A stretch of 64,000 nt of DNA from Crocinitomicaceae bacterium. GTDB taxonomy: Bacteria; Bacteroidota; Bacteroidia; Flavobacteriales_D; Crocinitomicaceae. The position numbers and the translations under genes were made by a program. Below the pieces are notes generated by a model that was given only the letters and a program-made list of their open reading frames with translations, was not told where the DNA came from and searched no databases. This document shows positions 36,084-45,598 of this stretch, piece after piece. Location of the stretch: the NCBI GenBank assembly GCA_029254025.1, contig JAQWYK010000002.1:1-64000 (forward strand), read 5' to 3'. Position 1 is the first letter of the stretch. Each line of letters opens with the position of its first letter.

Positions 36084-36091
36084 TATTTTTG
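36084..36091 (+). promoter_or_regulatory. -7 promoter element of the cysteine desulfurase gene
   Basis: TATTTTTG fits TAnnTTTG and ends 14 bases before the start codon; no properly spaced -33 TTG. Confidence 0.4.
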
Positions 36092-36105
36092 TCAAAACGC
36101 TACTC

Positions 36106-37251
36106 ATGAAAGTTTACTTAGATAATGCCGCTACCACACCGCTTGCAACTGAAGTCTATGAGGTGATGGCCCCGCTTTTAAAAGAAGAGTTTGGGAACCC
36201 ATCGTCTACCCATTTTTTTGGTCGCCAAGCGAAAGCTATTATCGAAACTTCGCGCAGAACAGTTGCAAAATTAATTCATGCCCAGCCTTCTGAAATCGTT
36301 TTTACTTCTGGAGGAACTGAAGCGGATAATATGGCCCTCAATTGCGCCGTATTGGACCTTGGTGTAGAGCGCATCATTACATCCGCTATTGAGCACCACG
36401 CTGTTATTCATACTGCTGAGCATATCGCTTCGCTTCGCTCTATTGAGCTAGACCTTGTTCAATTTGATGAATTGGGGCATGTGGACTTAGTACATTTGCG
36501 TCAATTATTAGCTGGCTCATCTAAGAAAACTATCGTTTCCCTAATGCATGGAAACAATGAAATAGGAAATTTACTTCCGCTAGAGAAAGTAAGTGCTCTA
36601 TGTAGAGAATTCGGCGCCTATTTTCATTCCGATACGGTACAAACAATGGGGCATTACGCCTTTAACCTTCAAGAATTAGACATTGATTTTCTTACCTGTG
36701 CAGCACACAAGTTTCATGGGCCGAAAGGAGTTGGATTTTTGTACCTCAATAAGAAAATCAAAATGCACCCGTTGATCCATGGAGGCTCACAAGAACGTGG
36801 GTTGCGCGGCGGAACGGAGAACCTTTACGGTATTGCAGGACTTGCGAAAGCCTTAGAAATTGCCAATGAAGACATCGATGGTCACCAACAACATGTCCAA
36901 GGCTTAAAAAGTTACATGATTGAGCAATTGCGGAGCAAATTCGATACTATTGATTTTCACGGAGACATCCGTCCAGAAAAGAGTTTGTATACCGTTGTCA
37001 ACGTGTGCTTTCCTTCAACACCGAAAGCAGCCATGTTGTTGTTCACCCTTGATTTAAAAGGAGTTGCTTGTTCAGGAGGTTCTGCATGTTCTTCTGGATC
37101 GAATAAAGGATCACACGTTCTCGAAGGAATTCAAGCAGATACTTCACGTCCCAACGTACGGTTTTCGTTATCCAGGTATACGACGAAAGAAGAAATCGAT
37201 TACGCCGTGAAAACTGTAGTAGAGGTATTTGAAAGTAATTTGGTGGCATAA
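36106..37251 (+). CDS. Cysteine desulfurase (NifS/IscS-like)
   Basis: A 381-aa PLP enzyme that takes sulfur from cysteine for Fe-S clusters and thiolated tRNA. The PLP lysine is Lys202 in CAAHKFHGPKGVGF and the persulfide cysteine is Cys328 in CSGGSACSSGSNKGSH. GGTEADNMALN near residue 70 is the cofactor phosphate loop. No iscU, sufE or regulator is adjacent, so the acceptor is not shown. It ends one base from the stop of a convergent gene. Confidence 0.92.
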   Translation: MKVYLDNAATTPLATEVYEVMAPLLKEEFGNPSSTHFFGRQAKAIIETSRRTVAKLIHAQPSEIVFTSGGTEADNMALNCAVLDLGVERIITSAIEHHAVIHTAEHIASLRSIELDLVQFDELGHVDLVHLRQLLAGSSKKTIVSLMHGNNEIGNLLPLEKVSALCREFGAYFHSDTVQTMGHYAFNLQELDIDFLTCAAHKFHGPKGVGFLYLNKKIKMHPLIHGGSQERGLRGGTENLYGIAGLAKALEIANEDIDGHQQHVQGLKSYMIEQLRSKFDTIDFHGDIRPEKSLYTVVNVCFPSTPKAAMLLFTLDLKGVACSGGSACSSGSNKGSHVLEGIQADTSRPNVRFSLSRYTTKEEIDYAVKTVVEVFESNLVA

Positions 37252-37252
37252 C

Positions 37253-38521
37253 CTATTCCACCAACCCCACCCAAAGCGATATTTTACCATTATCCATTCT
37301 CGACCAAATTGGACGAATCACACCATTTTGTGCGGCTATATTAATGTAATCACCAAAAAAGATGTTGTCTGATGGAATAAAAGGTGACTCAGAAACCCTC
37401 CGCTCCAGAAAGGTCTTACCACCATCAACTGTTGTTGCCATAAAAACATCCGTTCTGTTGTCTTCATAATGTCTGCGGTCATAGTAGACGAAATAGATAT
37501 TACCGTTGCACTGATCGATATCCATCCACGTAAAAAATTGTTGACGATGCGCACTATCTTGGTTCACTTTAATCGGTTCTGACCATGTGTCGCCTTTATT
37601 ATCGCTGAAAGACAACCAAACATCTGTATTGTCTTCCCCATTTCGCTGATCGGTCCAATTGACGTAAATTCTTCCATTGTACGCACCTCCGGACGCGTCA
37701 CAAGCTGTGATCGGGAGACCGTTACAGCGAAACATTCCAGGAACATCGATTGTCCATCCACCTGGTTGATCACTCACCAGTATTTCTTCTGCCAACCATG
37801 TTTCTCCTTCATCCGTGGATCGATTAAATCGAATTCCTTTAGGACCAGACCAAGACACATAAATTTCACCATTAGGACCAACAGCCGGAACCGCTCCTTC
37901 AACAGTATTATCCCCATCCAAGCAATCTCCTGCGATTTTCGAAATGCGTTTGGGTACGGACCAAGTTTCACCGCGGTCGGTACTTTTAGAAAAAACGATA
38001 GTAGATGAATCTTCTAGAGCATCTGAATCGTAGCGATCAAATTGCGTCCATGTTAAATACAGATTACCCGTTCTCGGACATTCAGCTACCCATTGTTTAT
38101 CTTGTGCTTTTTCACCAATTTTCGCAGTAGCACTTGAAGTCCAATTGCCCTTAATCTTATCACTGTAATCGCACACCATTCGATCTAAACGACCGCCATC
38201 TTCAGGACTTGATAAATGGAAGTAATAAAATCTGCCTTTCGCATCGATGTGCATGACAGGATCCCCACCAACGCCAAACTTACTCCTTAGCGAGGACGCC
38301 TTCCATGACTTCCCACCGTTCTTTGAGTAATAGTAATCATTCATCACCGACCCAGCTATCAGCCATTTATTTTTCGTGGGATGAATGGCTATACTTGGTT
38401 CAACTTGAGCGTATGGATAAGTTGCACCCGCAGGCCTAGGCAATTGAACATTCCTAACATCTTGCGAAAAGCACGTTGGCACTAAAAAGCCGAAACAAAA
38501 GAAAAGCAGTACGTATTTCAT
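37253..38521 (-). CDS. Secreted protein with Asp-box (BNR) repeats, sialidase-like propeller
   Basis: A 422-aa protein with a signal peptide (MKYVLLFFCFGFLVPTCFSQ) and five Asp-box motifs S/T-x-D-x-G-x-x-W/F: SKNGGKSW, STDRGETW, STDEGETW, SDNKGDTW and TVDGGKTF, spaced as in six-bladed propellers. Asp-boxes are structural; the Arg triad of true sialidases is not evident, so the activity is unknown. No T9SS tail is seen. It starts 1 base after the M61 peptidase gene, forming a two-gene unit. Confidence 0.82.
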   Translation of the reverse strand: MKYVLLFFCFGFLVPTCFSQDVRNVQLPRPAGATYPYAQVEPSIAIHPTKNKWLIAGSVMNDYYYSKNGGKSWKASSLRSKFGVGGDPVMHIDAKGRFYYFHLSSPEDGGRLDRMVCDYSDKIKGNWTSSATAKIGEKAQDKQWVAECPRTGNLYLTWTQFDRYDSDALEDSSTIVFSKSTDRGETWSVPKRISKIAGDCLDGDNTVEGAVPAVGPNGEIYVSWSGPKGIRFNRSTDEGETWLAEEILVSDQPGGWTIDVPGMFRCNGLPITACDASGGAYNGRIYVNWTDQRNGEDNTDVWLSFSDNKGDTWSEPIKVNQDSAHRQQFFTWMDIDQCNGNIYFVYYDRRHYEDNRTDVFMATTVDGGKTFLERRVSESPFIPSDNIFFGDYINIAAQNGVIRPIWSRMDNGKISLWVGLVE

Positions 38522-38522
38522 A

Positions 38523-40301
38523 CTACAGCGTTCTTAACCAATATTGTCCTAATTTATTGTCCTCATCCAACTCGAAGGTATATCTAACGAAGGGCAGTGT
38601 TCCCATTACACAATCCAATACCATCAACTGATTGTCACGATTAATAATTAGGTTAAACGTATCCCCTGGTTGCAATGCGTTGGTGTAATCTGTAAATGTA
38701 GACTTTGTCACCCGAAAACCATTAAATGCAATAACCTCGTCATTCACACTCAATCCATTTTTCTCTGCTGCGCTTCCTGCCGTAATTCGTTTAACCATTA
38801 CGCGCCCTCCATCGTCGGAAGCAGCAGCACCGAAAAGCACCTGTTCTCCTTCCTGCAATGAAATAGTTAATCCAACCTCTTTCAAGTATTTCGGGTAGTC
38901 AATCGTCTCTACGCCATCAATATGATTGTTGAAAAATTCCTTTAAATCAGTTTTTGACATAGCCTCCAATTCAGCACGAAGTTCATCTGTAGTAAAACCA
39001 CGTTTCAACTCTTTATAATATTTCGTGTAGAGCACCTGCATCAAATCATCTAGGGACTTCTTTCCCTTGTTTGCTTTGATAATCATGGCATCAAATGCGA
39101 AAGCAATTAAATGGCCTTTTGGATAATACGAAACCGTTGTATTGGAACTATTCTCATTTGGGCGATACGCTTTAATCCAAGCATCGAAAGAAGCATGAGC
39201 AACCGGTTGAACTTTATTACCCACGGAAGATTCCACATAATTTAGGGTGCTCTTTACTTTTCCTAAGTACTCTTCTTTTGAATAAAACCCTGCTCTTCTA
39301 AGAATCAATTCATCATAATAGGACGTGAATCCTTCCATTACCCACAATAAATCTGTATACGATTCTTTATCATATACATAAGGCCATAAGGCGTCTGGAC
39401 GCAATCTTTTGACATTCCACAGGTGAAAATATTCGTGTGCGACCAAAGAAAGAAAGCCTAGGTAATCATCTCCTTCGTAAGACCAACGATTAACATTTAG
39501 GGTAGTGGAGTTGGTGTGTTCTAAACCTCCACTTCCAGTAGTCGTATTGTGAATAATAAACCAATATTCTTTGTTAGGATTTTCTCCAAAAACTGCTGTC
39601 GTTGCTTCTACAATTTTAGCCATATCCCGCTGTAGCTTTGGAATATCATAGTTGCCTACCCCATACATTGCAACATTGTGCTTAATTCCTGCAGCAGTAA
39701 AACTAAACTCCTCTTGATTACCAATCTCGATTGGACAATCCCCCAATTGATCATAATTTTCAAACGTAAATGTGGTTCCCGTATCAGAAGAAACTCCCTC
39801 TGAAGCTTTCGGAAGGGCAGTCGTAATTTTTGAAAATGTTGCGTGAGGAAAAATCGATAATTTACCCCCCAAGTCAAGATGACCCTCAGGATACATGAAT
39901 ACATTTGTACCATTCAAGTATCCATGCGTTAGATCCAAGAAGCTAGTTCGCACAGTAAGTTCAAATGCGTAATACTCATAAGTCAACACCACCTTTTTGG
40001 CACTTCCTTTTAGAATCTTCCACTTATTCTTTTCAGTTTTATTAATTGGCAACGCTTTCCCATTTTCATCTTTTGCTTTAACAACGTTGATATTCTGTGA
40101 AAACTCGCGCACCAAATAGGAACCAGGCGCCCAAACAGGGAGAACCATTATCAACTCTTCTCCTGGCATGTCACTAACCTCAACCTGCACATGAAAATAA
40201 TGCGACTGTGGTTCTGGCATAGAAAGCTTGTGATGAATAGATTGTGCGAAAAGCGTTAGGTTTAAAAATAGGGTACTCACAAAAAAACCGAAAAACTTCA
40301 T
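38523..40301 (-). CDS. M61-family (glycyl aminopeptidase-like) metallopeptidase with PDZ domain
   Basis: A 592-aa exported enzyme: signal peptide (MKFFGFFVSTLFLNLTLFAQ), the M61 N-terminal beta domain (PVWAPGSYLVREFSQNINVV), and a zinc site HEYFH in LVAHEYFHLWNVKRLRP near residue 290 with the downstream Glu in WVMEGFTSYYDE. A PDZ domain at the C terminus (ITAGSAAEKNGLSVNDEVIA) probably binds substrate tails. It should act in the periplasm or at the surface. First gene of a two-gene unit with the Asp-box protein. Confidence 0.9.
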   Translation of the reverse strand: MKFFGFFVSTLFLNLTLFAQSIHHKLSMPEPQSHYFHVQVEVSDMPGEELIMVLPVWAPGSYLVREFSQNINVVKAKDENGKALPINKTEKNKWKILKGSAKKVVLTYEYYAFELTVRTSFLDLTHGYLNGTNVFMYPEGHLDLGGKLSIFPHATFSKITTALPKASEGVSSDTGTTFTFENYDQLGDCPIEIGNQEEFSFTAAGIKHNVAMYGVGNYDIPKLQRDMAKIVEATTAVFGENPNKEYWFIIHNTTTGSGGLEHTNSTTLNVNRWSYEGDDYLGFLSLVAHEYFHLWNVKRLRPDALWPYVYDKESYTDLLWVMEGFTSYYDELILRRAGFYSKEEYLGKVKSTLNYVESSVGNKVQPVAHASFDAWIKAYRPNENSSNTTVSYYPKGHLIAFAFDAMIIKANKGKKSLDDLMQVLYTKYYKELKRGFTTDELRAELEAMSKTDLKEFFNNHIDGVETIDYPKYLKEVGLTISLQEGEQVLFGAAASDDGGRVMVKRITAGSAAEKNGLSVNDEVIAFNGFRVTKSTFTDYTNALQPGDTFNLIINRDNQLMVLDCVMGTLPFVRYTFELDEDNKLGQYWLRTL

Positions 40302-40323
40302 AATATTTGAATTGTATTTCCTT

Positions 40324-40331
40324 CAAATATA
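40324..40331 (-). promoter_or_regulatory. -7 promoter element of the M61 peptidase gene
   Basis: Minus strand TATATTTG, full consensus, ending 22 bases before the M61 start. It sits back to back with the element for the plus-strand lipoprotein gene. Confidence 0.5.
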
Positions 40332-40351
40332 CAATTTGCAGAATAAATATG

Positions 40352-40359
40352 TAGCTTTG
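40352..40359 (+). promoter_or_regulatory. -7 promoter element of the coiled-coil lipoprotein gene
   Basis: TAGCTTTG fits TAnnTTTG; a TTTG lies 13 bases upstream, closer than ideal. It ends 24 bases before the start codon at 40384. Confidence 0.45.
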
Positions 40360-40383
40360 TTACAGGCATTTAAAATTCATGGT

Positions 40384-41232
40384 ATGAAAAATCTCATTTA
40401 TCTATTTCTCGGGCTTGCGCTATTTTCATGCAAGGATGATACTACTGACTCTAACCCTCTTGGTGATGAAGATAAAGAAGTCATTGAATTACGCAACCAA
40501 GTAGAACAATTAAAGCTAGATAATCGCATGAAAGATTCAGTTTTGAATGAATCTTTGGCCTTTTTTAATGAAATTCAAGAAAATTTAGCGAAAATTAATG
40601 TAAAACAAGATCAAATAAGGATCCGCAGCACTAATCCAGAAATTTCAAATGATGATAAAGAATGGGTATTGCAAGAGATTCAAAACATCAATTTTTTACG
40701 AGAAGAGAATGCGCGAAAAGTTAGAAGCCTTCAAAAACAAGCTAAAAATGATGCCTTAAAAATCACGGAATTACAAGCTACCATAGACCGGCTGGTGCTT
40801 CAAATTCAGTCACAAGACGAACGCATTGAGTCACTCCAAAATCAATTAGCTGATCTAGATATGGAATATGCTGAATTATTCGACCAGTATCAAGATCAGG
40901 TTGAACTAGCGTTGGATGTGATCAAAGAAATGAACGAAGTACATTATGCCTTTGGAACATTGGAAGAATTGATGGCAAACAAGGTTTTGGTCAAAGAAGG
41001 AGGATTTATTGGGCTCGGGAAGAAAACGACCATTGCGGATGACATGAATGAAGAATATTTTCAGCATTTAGACAAAACCAAGACTAAATATATCACAATA
41101 ATTGGTGAAAAGCCTCAAATCATTACTGATCATCCCGCTTCTTCTTACGAATGGCAAGGCACCAAATTGGTCATAAAAGATGCTAATGCGTTTTGGAGGA
41201 TTTCCAATTATCTGGTCGTTACAGTAAAATAA
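40384..41232 (+). CDS. Coiled-coil lipoprotein
   Basis: About 282 aa. Lipoprotein signal MKNLIYLFLGLALFSC with lipobox LFSC, then an acidic spacer and nearly 170 residues of coiled coil (VIELRNQVEQLKLDNRMKDS; IESLQNQLADLDMEYAELFD), and a small C-terminal domain (EEYFQHLDKTKTKYITIIGE). It is probably envelope-anchored and spans or scaffolds. The C-terminal part resembles uncharacterised Bacteroidota proteins; the role is unknown. ATG 40384 is chosen because the signal starts there; the frame is open from 40312. Confidence 0.75.
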   Translation: MKNLIYLFLGLALFSCKDDTTDSNPLGDEDKEVIELRNQVEQLKLDNRMKDSVLNESLAFFNEIQENLAKINVKQDQIRIRSTNPEISNDDKEWVLQEIQNINFLREENARKVRSLQKQAKNDALKITELQATIDRLVLQIQSQDERIESLQNQLADLDMEYAELFDQYQDQVELALDVIKEMNEVHYAFGTLEELMANKVLVKEGGFIGLGKKTTIADDMNEEYFQHLDKTKTKYITIIGEKPQIITDHPASSYEWQGTKLVIKDANAFWRISNYLVVTVK

Positions 41233-41235
41233 TCC

Positions 41236-41619
41236 ATGTATCGTTTCCACGCGTTTTTGCTTTTCGGGTGTTTCGCTATGGCGTCTTGTAATGTGCTCGA
41301 TGTAGAAAAATATAATCCTGATTTTAATGGCCATTGGCGTACCGGGATATTTTTCTCCCCGGCTGCTGGTGACTCGATAAGAAATTACCTAATTATTGAT
41401 GGCAAAGACAGTGGTTTAGGAATTGCATGTGACAAGAATAACTCATTAAGCAATTGTTTACTCTTTCAAACGGGTAAAGTGAAAATTAATACGTCCAATG
41501 GTTATTTGCAGATTGGAAACTCCGTTCAAAACACGCGCAGAGTAGACAAAGAACCCTACCTAAACAATAACTCTGAATGGGAAATGGTATTGGATAGTTT
41601 GGTTTATTCCAAATTTTAA
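41236..41619 (+). CDS. Small lipoprotein of unknown function
   Basis: A 127-aa protein with signal MYRFHAFLLFGCFAMASC (lipobox MASC) and a beta-rich body with two Cys in GIACDKNNSLSNCLLF that could form a disulfide. It starts 3 bases after the coiled-coil lipoprotein, so the two are cotranscribed and may act together. No family recognised. Confidence 0.7.
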   Translation: MYRFHAFLLFGCFAMASCNVLDVEKYNPDFNGHWRTGIFFSPAAGDSIRNYLIIDGKDSGLGIACDKNNSLSNCLLFQTGKVKINTSNGYLQIGNSVQNTRRVDKEPYLNNNSEWEMVLDSLVYSKF

Positions 41620-41703
41620 AAGCTAGTTTCGTTACTTCTTAGTCGATCATACGGGAATTGAATTGCTTTTCCTTTCATGCTCTGCGCACTCGTTTCCTTT
41701 CAC

Positions 41704-41711
41704 TATATTTG
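41704..41711 (+). promoter_or_regulatory. -7 promoter element of pbpC
   Basis: TATATTTG, full consensus, ends 21 bases before ATG 41733; this also supports that start over an upstream in-frame ATG at 41658. Confidence 0.5.
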
Positions 41712-41732
41712 ATCAAGAGCTATAACACAACC

Positions 41733-44060
41733 ATGCAATTCATTCAACGTATCTTGAAAAAAGTCATTCGACAACACCTGTCTTGGGTGAATGGATGTAC
41801 GTTATTGTTTCTCATCTGGTGGAATAGCATTCCAACCACTCTTTTTGACGTTGAATATGCAACTTTGATTGAAGACGAAAATGGTGAACTACTCACTGCA
41901 GTTATTGCGCGCGATGGTCAATGGCGTTTTCCAATTGAAGAAAAAGTTCCAAAAAAGTTCAAGGAGGCATTGCTTTGCTTTGAAGATGAGAATTTTTATT
42001 CTCATCTGGGGGTGAGTATCCGAGGATTGGGGAGAGCAGTCGTTCAAAATGTCTCCCATTTCAAAAAAGTAAGTGGTGGAAGCACCCTCACAATGCAGTT
42101 AATGCGTATGTCTCGTGCTAAAAACTCACGAACTATTTGGCAAAAACTAATTGAAATCCTTGGTGCAACTCGATTAGAATTTCGATTTTCCAAAGATGAA
42201 CTGCTGGAGCTATATGCCTCACATGCTCCCATGGGTGGAAATGTTGTTGGGTTGGAAGCTGCTTCATGGCGTTACTTTGGCAGGAAACCATCTAACCTAT
42301 CATGGGCTGAATCAGCTACCCTTGCTGTCTTACCCAATAGCCCTGGGTTAATACACCCTGGTAAAAATAGAGCTGCGCTATTGGCCAAGCGCAATAGACT
42401 CCTTTCAAAACTTCACGAGAAAGGAGTCTTGACCCAACAAGAGCTTGAACTCGCAGTCATGGAATCATTACCAGACTCCCCGTTTCAAATGCCGCAGTCC
42501 ACCACACATTTACTGGCTCGCTTTTTTAATACAGGTCAACGCGGACAACGGATCAAAACGACCATCGATGGACATCTTCAACAGTTAATTCAACAGGGGG
42601 TAAATACTCATATGGATTGGCTTCGAAATGCACATATTCACAATGCTTCAGTAGTAGTGATGGAAACTAAAACAGGGGAAGTGAAAGCGTACATCGGCAA
42701 TGTCACCAACGATAAATCCGCCAAAAACAAGGAAGTTGACGTTATTTCAGCACCAAGAAGTTCGGGCAGTATTTTGAAACCGTTTTTGTATTGTCATGCC
42801 TTAGAAGCAGGAGTAATAACCCCAACAACCTTATTGACAGATGTTCCAACCTACATGAATGGCTATGCCCCAAAGAATTTTTATGACAACTATGATGGTC
42901 TTGTCCCTGCCAATGAAGCGCTATCACGATCACTCAACGTACCATTTGTAAGACTTTTGATTCGATATGGTCAACGCCGATTTTTAGACCAATTAAAGCG
43001 CGACGGTTTTTCAAACTTCGTTTTTTCCGCAGATCACTATGGAACTTCCTTGATTTTGGGAGGAGCAGAAGTATCCCTCGAAGATCTTGTACAAGTGTAT
43101 GCGAACCTCGGGAACTCAGCAAGTGGAACGACTAACATTCAGCAGTTTCACGTTCAAGAAAAAGAAAGAAAAAAGAGCACGCTTAAATTTGAGCAATCTG
43201 CTGCTTATCACACCCTCAACGCATTACTCAGTGTTAGTCGTCCTGACCTCTATGGGAACTGGGAAAGATACGAGCAAGGACAGAAGATTGCATGGAAAAC
43301 AGGGACGAGTTTTGGCTTCCGAGACGCTTGGGCAATTGGGGTGACACCAGAATATACTATTGGTGTTTGGGTTGGAAATGCAGACGGTGAGGGAAGGCCA
43401 GGAATTGTAGGTGTAAAAGCGGCTGCCCCTCTCCTATTCGAAGCATTTAACCACCTTTCGAATACCCGCAGCTGGTTCCAACAGCCCTGCGACACAGAAC
43501 AAAAGATTCAAATTTGCAATACCTCAGGTATGAGAGCAAGTGAATTCTGCAATGAAATAGAACTACTTTCCCTGCCTATCAATAGTAAAAAATCGGAACG
43601 CTGCCCCTACCATCAGCGCGTTTATCTTAATCTTGCTGAAACTGAACAGTTAAGTTTGAATTGCGCATCTCAAGAAGAAATTAGGGAACAAAATTGGTTC
43701 ATTGTACCTCCCCTCGCTGAAAAATATTACAAAATGCGACACCCTAACTATCCATCATTACCCCCATTTAAAGATGGATGCGGTAGTGAAAATGAAGTTC
43801 GACTCATGGATATTATTTACCCGAAAAAAGAAAGTACAATTGATGTTCCTAAAGGTTTTTCAGGAGAACATGAACATGTGATTCTTGAAGCAACACATCG
43901 AATTCCAAATGCAATCATTCATTGGCATTTAAACGAAGAATATTTAGGAAGCACGGAAACATTTCATCAAATGAAGTGTATTCCAAAGTCAGGAGAAAAC
44001 ACCCTTCAACTGGTGGATCAAAGCGGTAATTCTAAAGTACTCCAATTTCAAGTGAAGTAA
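41733..44060 (+). CDS. pbpC: Penicillin-binding protein 1C
   Basis: About 775 aa, a class A penicillin-binding protein: a membrane helix near the N terminus, the GT51 glycosyltransferase with the catalytic Glu in CFEDENFYSHLGV and GGSTLTMQLMRM, then a transpeptidase with SxxK (SILK in RSSGSILKPF), SxN (SLN in LSRSLNVPFV) and KTGT (WKTGTSFGFRDAW). A BiPBP_C domain ends the protein (about 700-775), the mark of PBP1C. It makes and crosslinks glycan in the periplasm; PBP1C is usually a secondary enzyme. No alpha2-macroglobulin gene, its frequent neighbour, follows; instead there is a toroid-fold gene. Confidence 0.92.
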   Translation: MQFIQRILKKVIRQHLSWVNGCTLLFLIWWNSIPTTLFDVEYATLIEDENGELLTAVIARDGQWRFPIEEKVPKKFKEALLCFEDENFYSHLGVSIRGLGRAVVQNVSHFKKVSGGSTLTMQLMRMSRAKNSRTIWQKLIEILGATRLEFRFSKDELLELYASHAPMGGNVVGLEAASWRYFGRKPSNLSWAESATLAVLPNSPGLIHPGKNRAALLAKRNRLLSKLHEKGVLTQQELELAVMESLPDSPFQMPQSTTHLLARFFNTGQRGQRIKTTIDGHLQQLIQQGVNTHMDWLRNAHIHNASVVVMETKTGEVKAYIGNVTNDKSAKNKEVDVISAPRSSGSILKPFLYCHALEAGVITPTTLLTDVPTYMNGYAPKNFYDNYDGLVPANEALSRSLNVPFVRLLIRYGQRRFLDQLKRDGFSNFVFSADHYGTSLILGGAEVSLEDLVQVYANLGNSASGTTNIQQFHVQEKERKKSTLKFEQSAAYHTLNALLSVSRPDLYGNWERYEQGQKIAWKTGTSFGFRDAWAIGVTPEYTIGVWVGNADGEGRPGIVGVKAAAPLLFEAFNHLSNTRSWFQQPCDTEQKIQICNTSGMRASEFCNEIELLSLPINSKKSERCPYHQRVYLNLAETEQLSLNCASQEEIREQNWFIVPPLAEKYYKMRHPNYPSLPPFKDGCGSENEVRLMDIIYPKKESTIDVPKGFSGEHEHVILEATHRIPNAIIHWHLNEEYLGSTETFHQMKCIPKSGENTLQLVDQSGNSKVLQFQVK

Positions 44061-44156
44061 TTTCCAAGTCATCCCAACCCTTGTTTTTTTTCTAGTTTTC
44101 ATTTCTCTGATGAACCAATCTATTCGTTCGGTGTACACTACGAAAAAAATTATATT

Positions 44157-45476
44157 ATGAAAAATTCAAAATGGTTTATTTCAATTCTGTTTATCGGAAT
44201 CATGACAGTCGGTTCGGTCCTAGTATCATTTGTTCTTGACCCGCGAACCGAAATTACACAAATTAACACCGAAGGCGATGTGGACGAAACATGCGTATTT
44301 AATACTGTCATGGGTATTCAATCATCCGACTCATTTTTTGTATTTACGACTCCTGAAAATGTAGAGCAGTCATTAATGACTTCCTTAAAATGGATGGCGA
44401 GCGCTCAACTTCCTGATGGCGGTTGGGGCTGTGGGTCACATGCCAATCAAGGAAACCTCAATCCACTGAGCGTAGATTCGGACCCAGCGACAACTTCTGT
44501 TGTATTAATGGCGCTTATGCGTATGGGGCACAACCACAAAGAAGGAGATTATATAGCCGCATTCAATAGAGGAAGTGAATTCATACTTACGTCTGTTGAA
44601 AATACATCGAGAGACGAAAACAACATCACGTCATTAAGTGGTACCCAAATTCAAACAAAGTTAGGTTATAACATTGATGTTGTTTTATCAGCACAATTCC
44701 TTTCCAATTGGCTGGAAGAATTGGGGCAAGAACATGACAATTACCAACGCGTAATGACGGCATTAAATGCGTGCACTGAAAAAATTCAACGCACAATGAA
44801 TGCCGATGGAAGTATAAATAACGCCGGATGGGCCGGTGTTTTACAATCCTCTTTTGCAACGAATGCTTTAGAATCTGCAGCAGCGAATGGCGCCACAGTA
44901 GATAAAGACGTCTTGGAACAAGCGCGAGATTACCAAAAAGGGAATATCGACACGAAAACGGGTAATGTAAAAACAGAAGCAGGAGCAGGCATTGTGTTGT
45001 ACTCTGTCTCCGGTTCAGCGCGTGCAAGTGCTCAAGATGCGCGTAAAGTTGAAGAACGAGTAAATAAAGCGAAGGAAAGCGGTGATTTGCCCTCTGCAGC
45101 TGAAGTTACAGTTGATAATTTAAAGGATATCGGTTATACAGAAGAGGAAGCGATTCGTTATTCAACTTCCTATACTGTTTACAATACATCCAAAGAAATT
45201 GCTCAACGCCAAAACGTGACCACTGGATTTGGTAATGATGGTGGAGAAGAATACTTAAGTTTTCTTCAAACCGGTGAATCAATGATAATCGGAGGAGATA
45301 ATGCATGGAAAAACTGGTACGACAATGTATCCGGTCGATTACTATCTGCTCAAAACCAAAATGGTAGCTGGCATGGACACCACTGTATTACAAGCCCAGT
45401 GTTTTGCACGGCAACAGCAATGTTGATCTTATCTATTCATAATGATATAGAAAAATTGGCTCAATTGGGGGAGTAA
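44157..45476 (+). CDS. Membrane-anchored prenyltransferase/squalene-cyclase-like toroid protein
   Basis: A 439-aa protein with an N-terminal membrane helix (FISILFIGIMTVGSVLVSFV, uncleaved or signal). Two repeats show the alpha/alpha-barrel pattern of terpene cyclases, prenyltransferases and alpha2-macroglobulin thioester domains: SAQLPDGGWGCGSH with TSVVLMALMRMG, and SAQNQNGSWHGHHCITSP followed by CTATAMLILSI. The middle third (ASAQDARKVEERVNKAKESG) does not look like a barrel. No DxDD cyclase acid, no thioester CGEQ and no zinc triad are evident, so catalysis is doubtful. It follows pbpC and has its own terminator. Confidence 0.7.
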   Translation: MKNSKWFISILFIGIMTVGSVLVSFVLDPRTEITQINTEGDVDETCVFNTVMGIQSSDSFFVFTTPENVEQSLMTSLKWMASAQLPDGGWGCGSHANQGNLNPLSVDSDPATTSVVLMALMRMGHNHKEGDYIAAFNRGSEFILTSVENTSRDENNITSLSGTQIQTKLGYNIDVVLSAQFLSNWLEELGQEHDNYQRVMTALNACTEKIQRTMNADGSINNAGWAGVLQSSFATNALESAAANGATVDKDVLEQARDYQKGNIDTKTGNVKTEAGAGIVLYSVSGSARASAQDARKVEERVNKAKESGDLPSAAEVTVDNLKDIGYTEEEAIRYSTSYTVYNTSKEIAQRQNVTTGFGNDGGEEYLSFLQTGESMIIGGDNAWKNWYDNVSGRLLSAQNQNGSWHGHHCITSPVFCTATAMLILSIHNDIEKLAQLGE

Positions 45477-45498
45477 TCGTTTCACCTGATCGAAAGAA

Positions 45499-45531
45499 GG
45501 TTGTAAGTCTACTTACAGCCTTTCTTTTTTT
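45499..45531 (+). terminator. Rho-independent terminator of the toroid protein gene
   Basis: A 9-bp stem (GGTTGTAAG / CTTACAGCC, one G-U pair), loop TCTA, then TTTCTTTTTTT, 23 bases after the stop. Confidence 0.88.
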
Positions 45532-45554
45532 ATAGATTTAGCAAAAAACAAAAA

Positions 45555-45581
45555 TTGGAAGTTCAAAATAACTTATCTTCG
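45555..45581 (+). promoter_or_regulatory. Candidate feoA promoter
   Basis: TTG at 45555-45557, 16 bases, TATCTTCG at 45574-45581 (one mismatch to TAnnTTTG), 17 bases before the feoA ATG. No recognisable Fur box was found. Confidence 0.4.
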
Positions 45582-45598
45582 CATTTACAAAGATAACC

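Noticed and set aside
37253-38521. True sialidase
   Set aside because: Asp-boxes are present but the catalytic Arg triad and acid/base pair are not evident; only the fold is supported.
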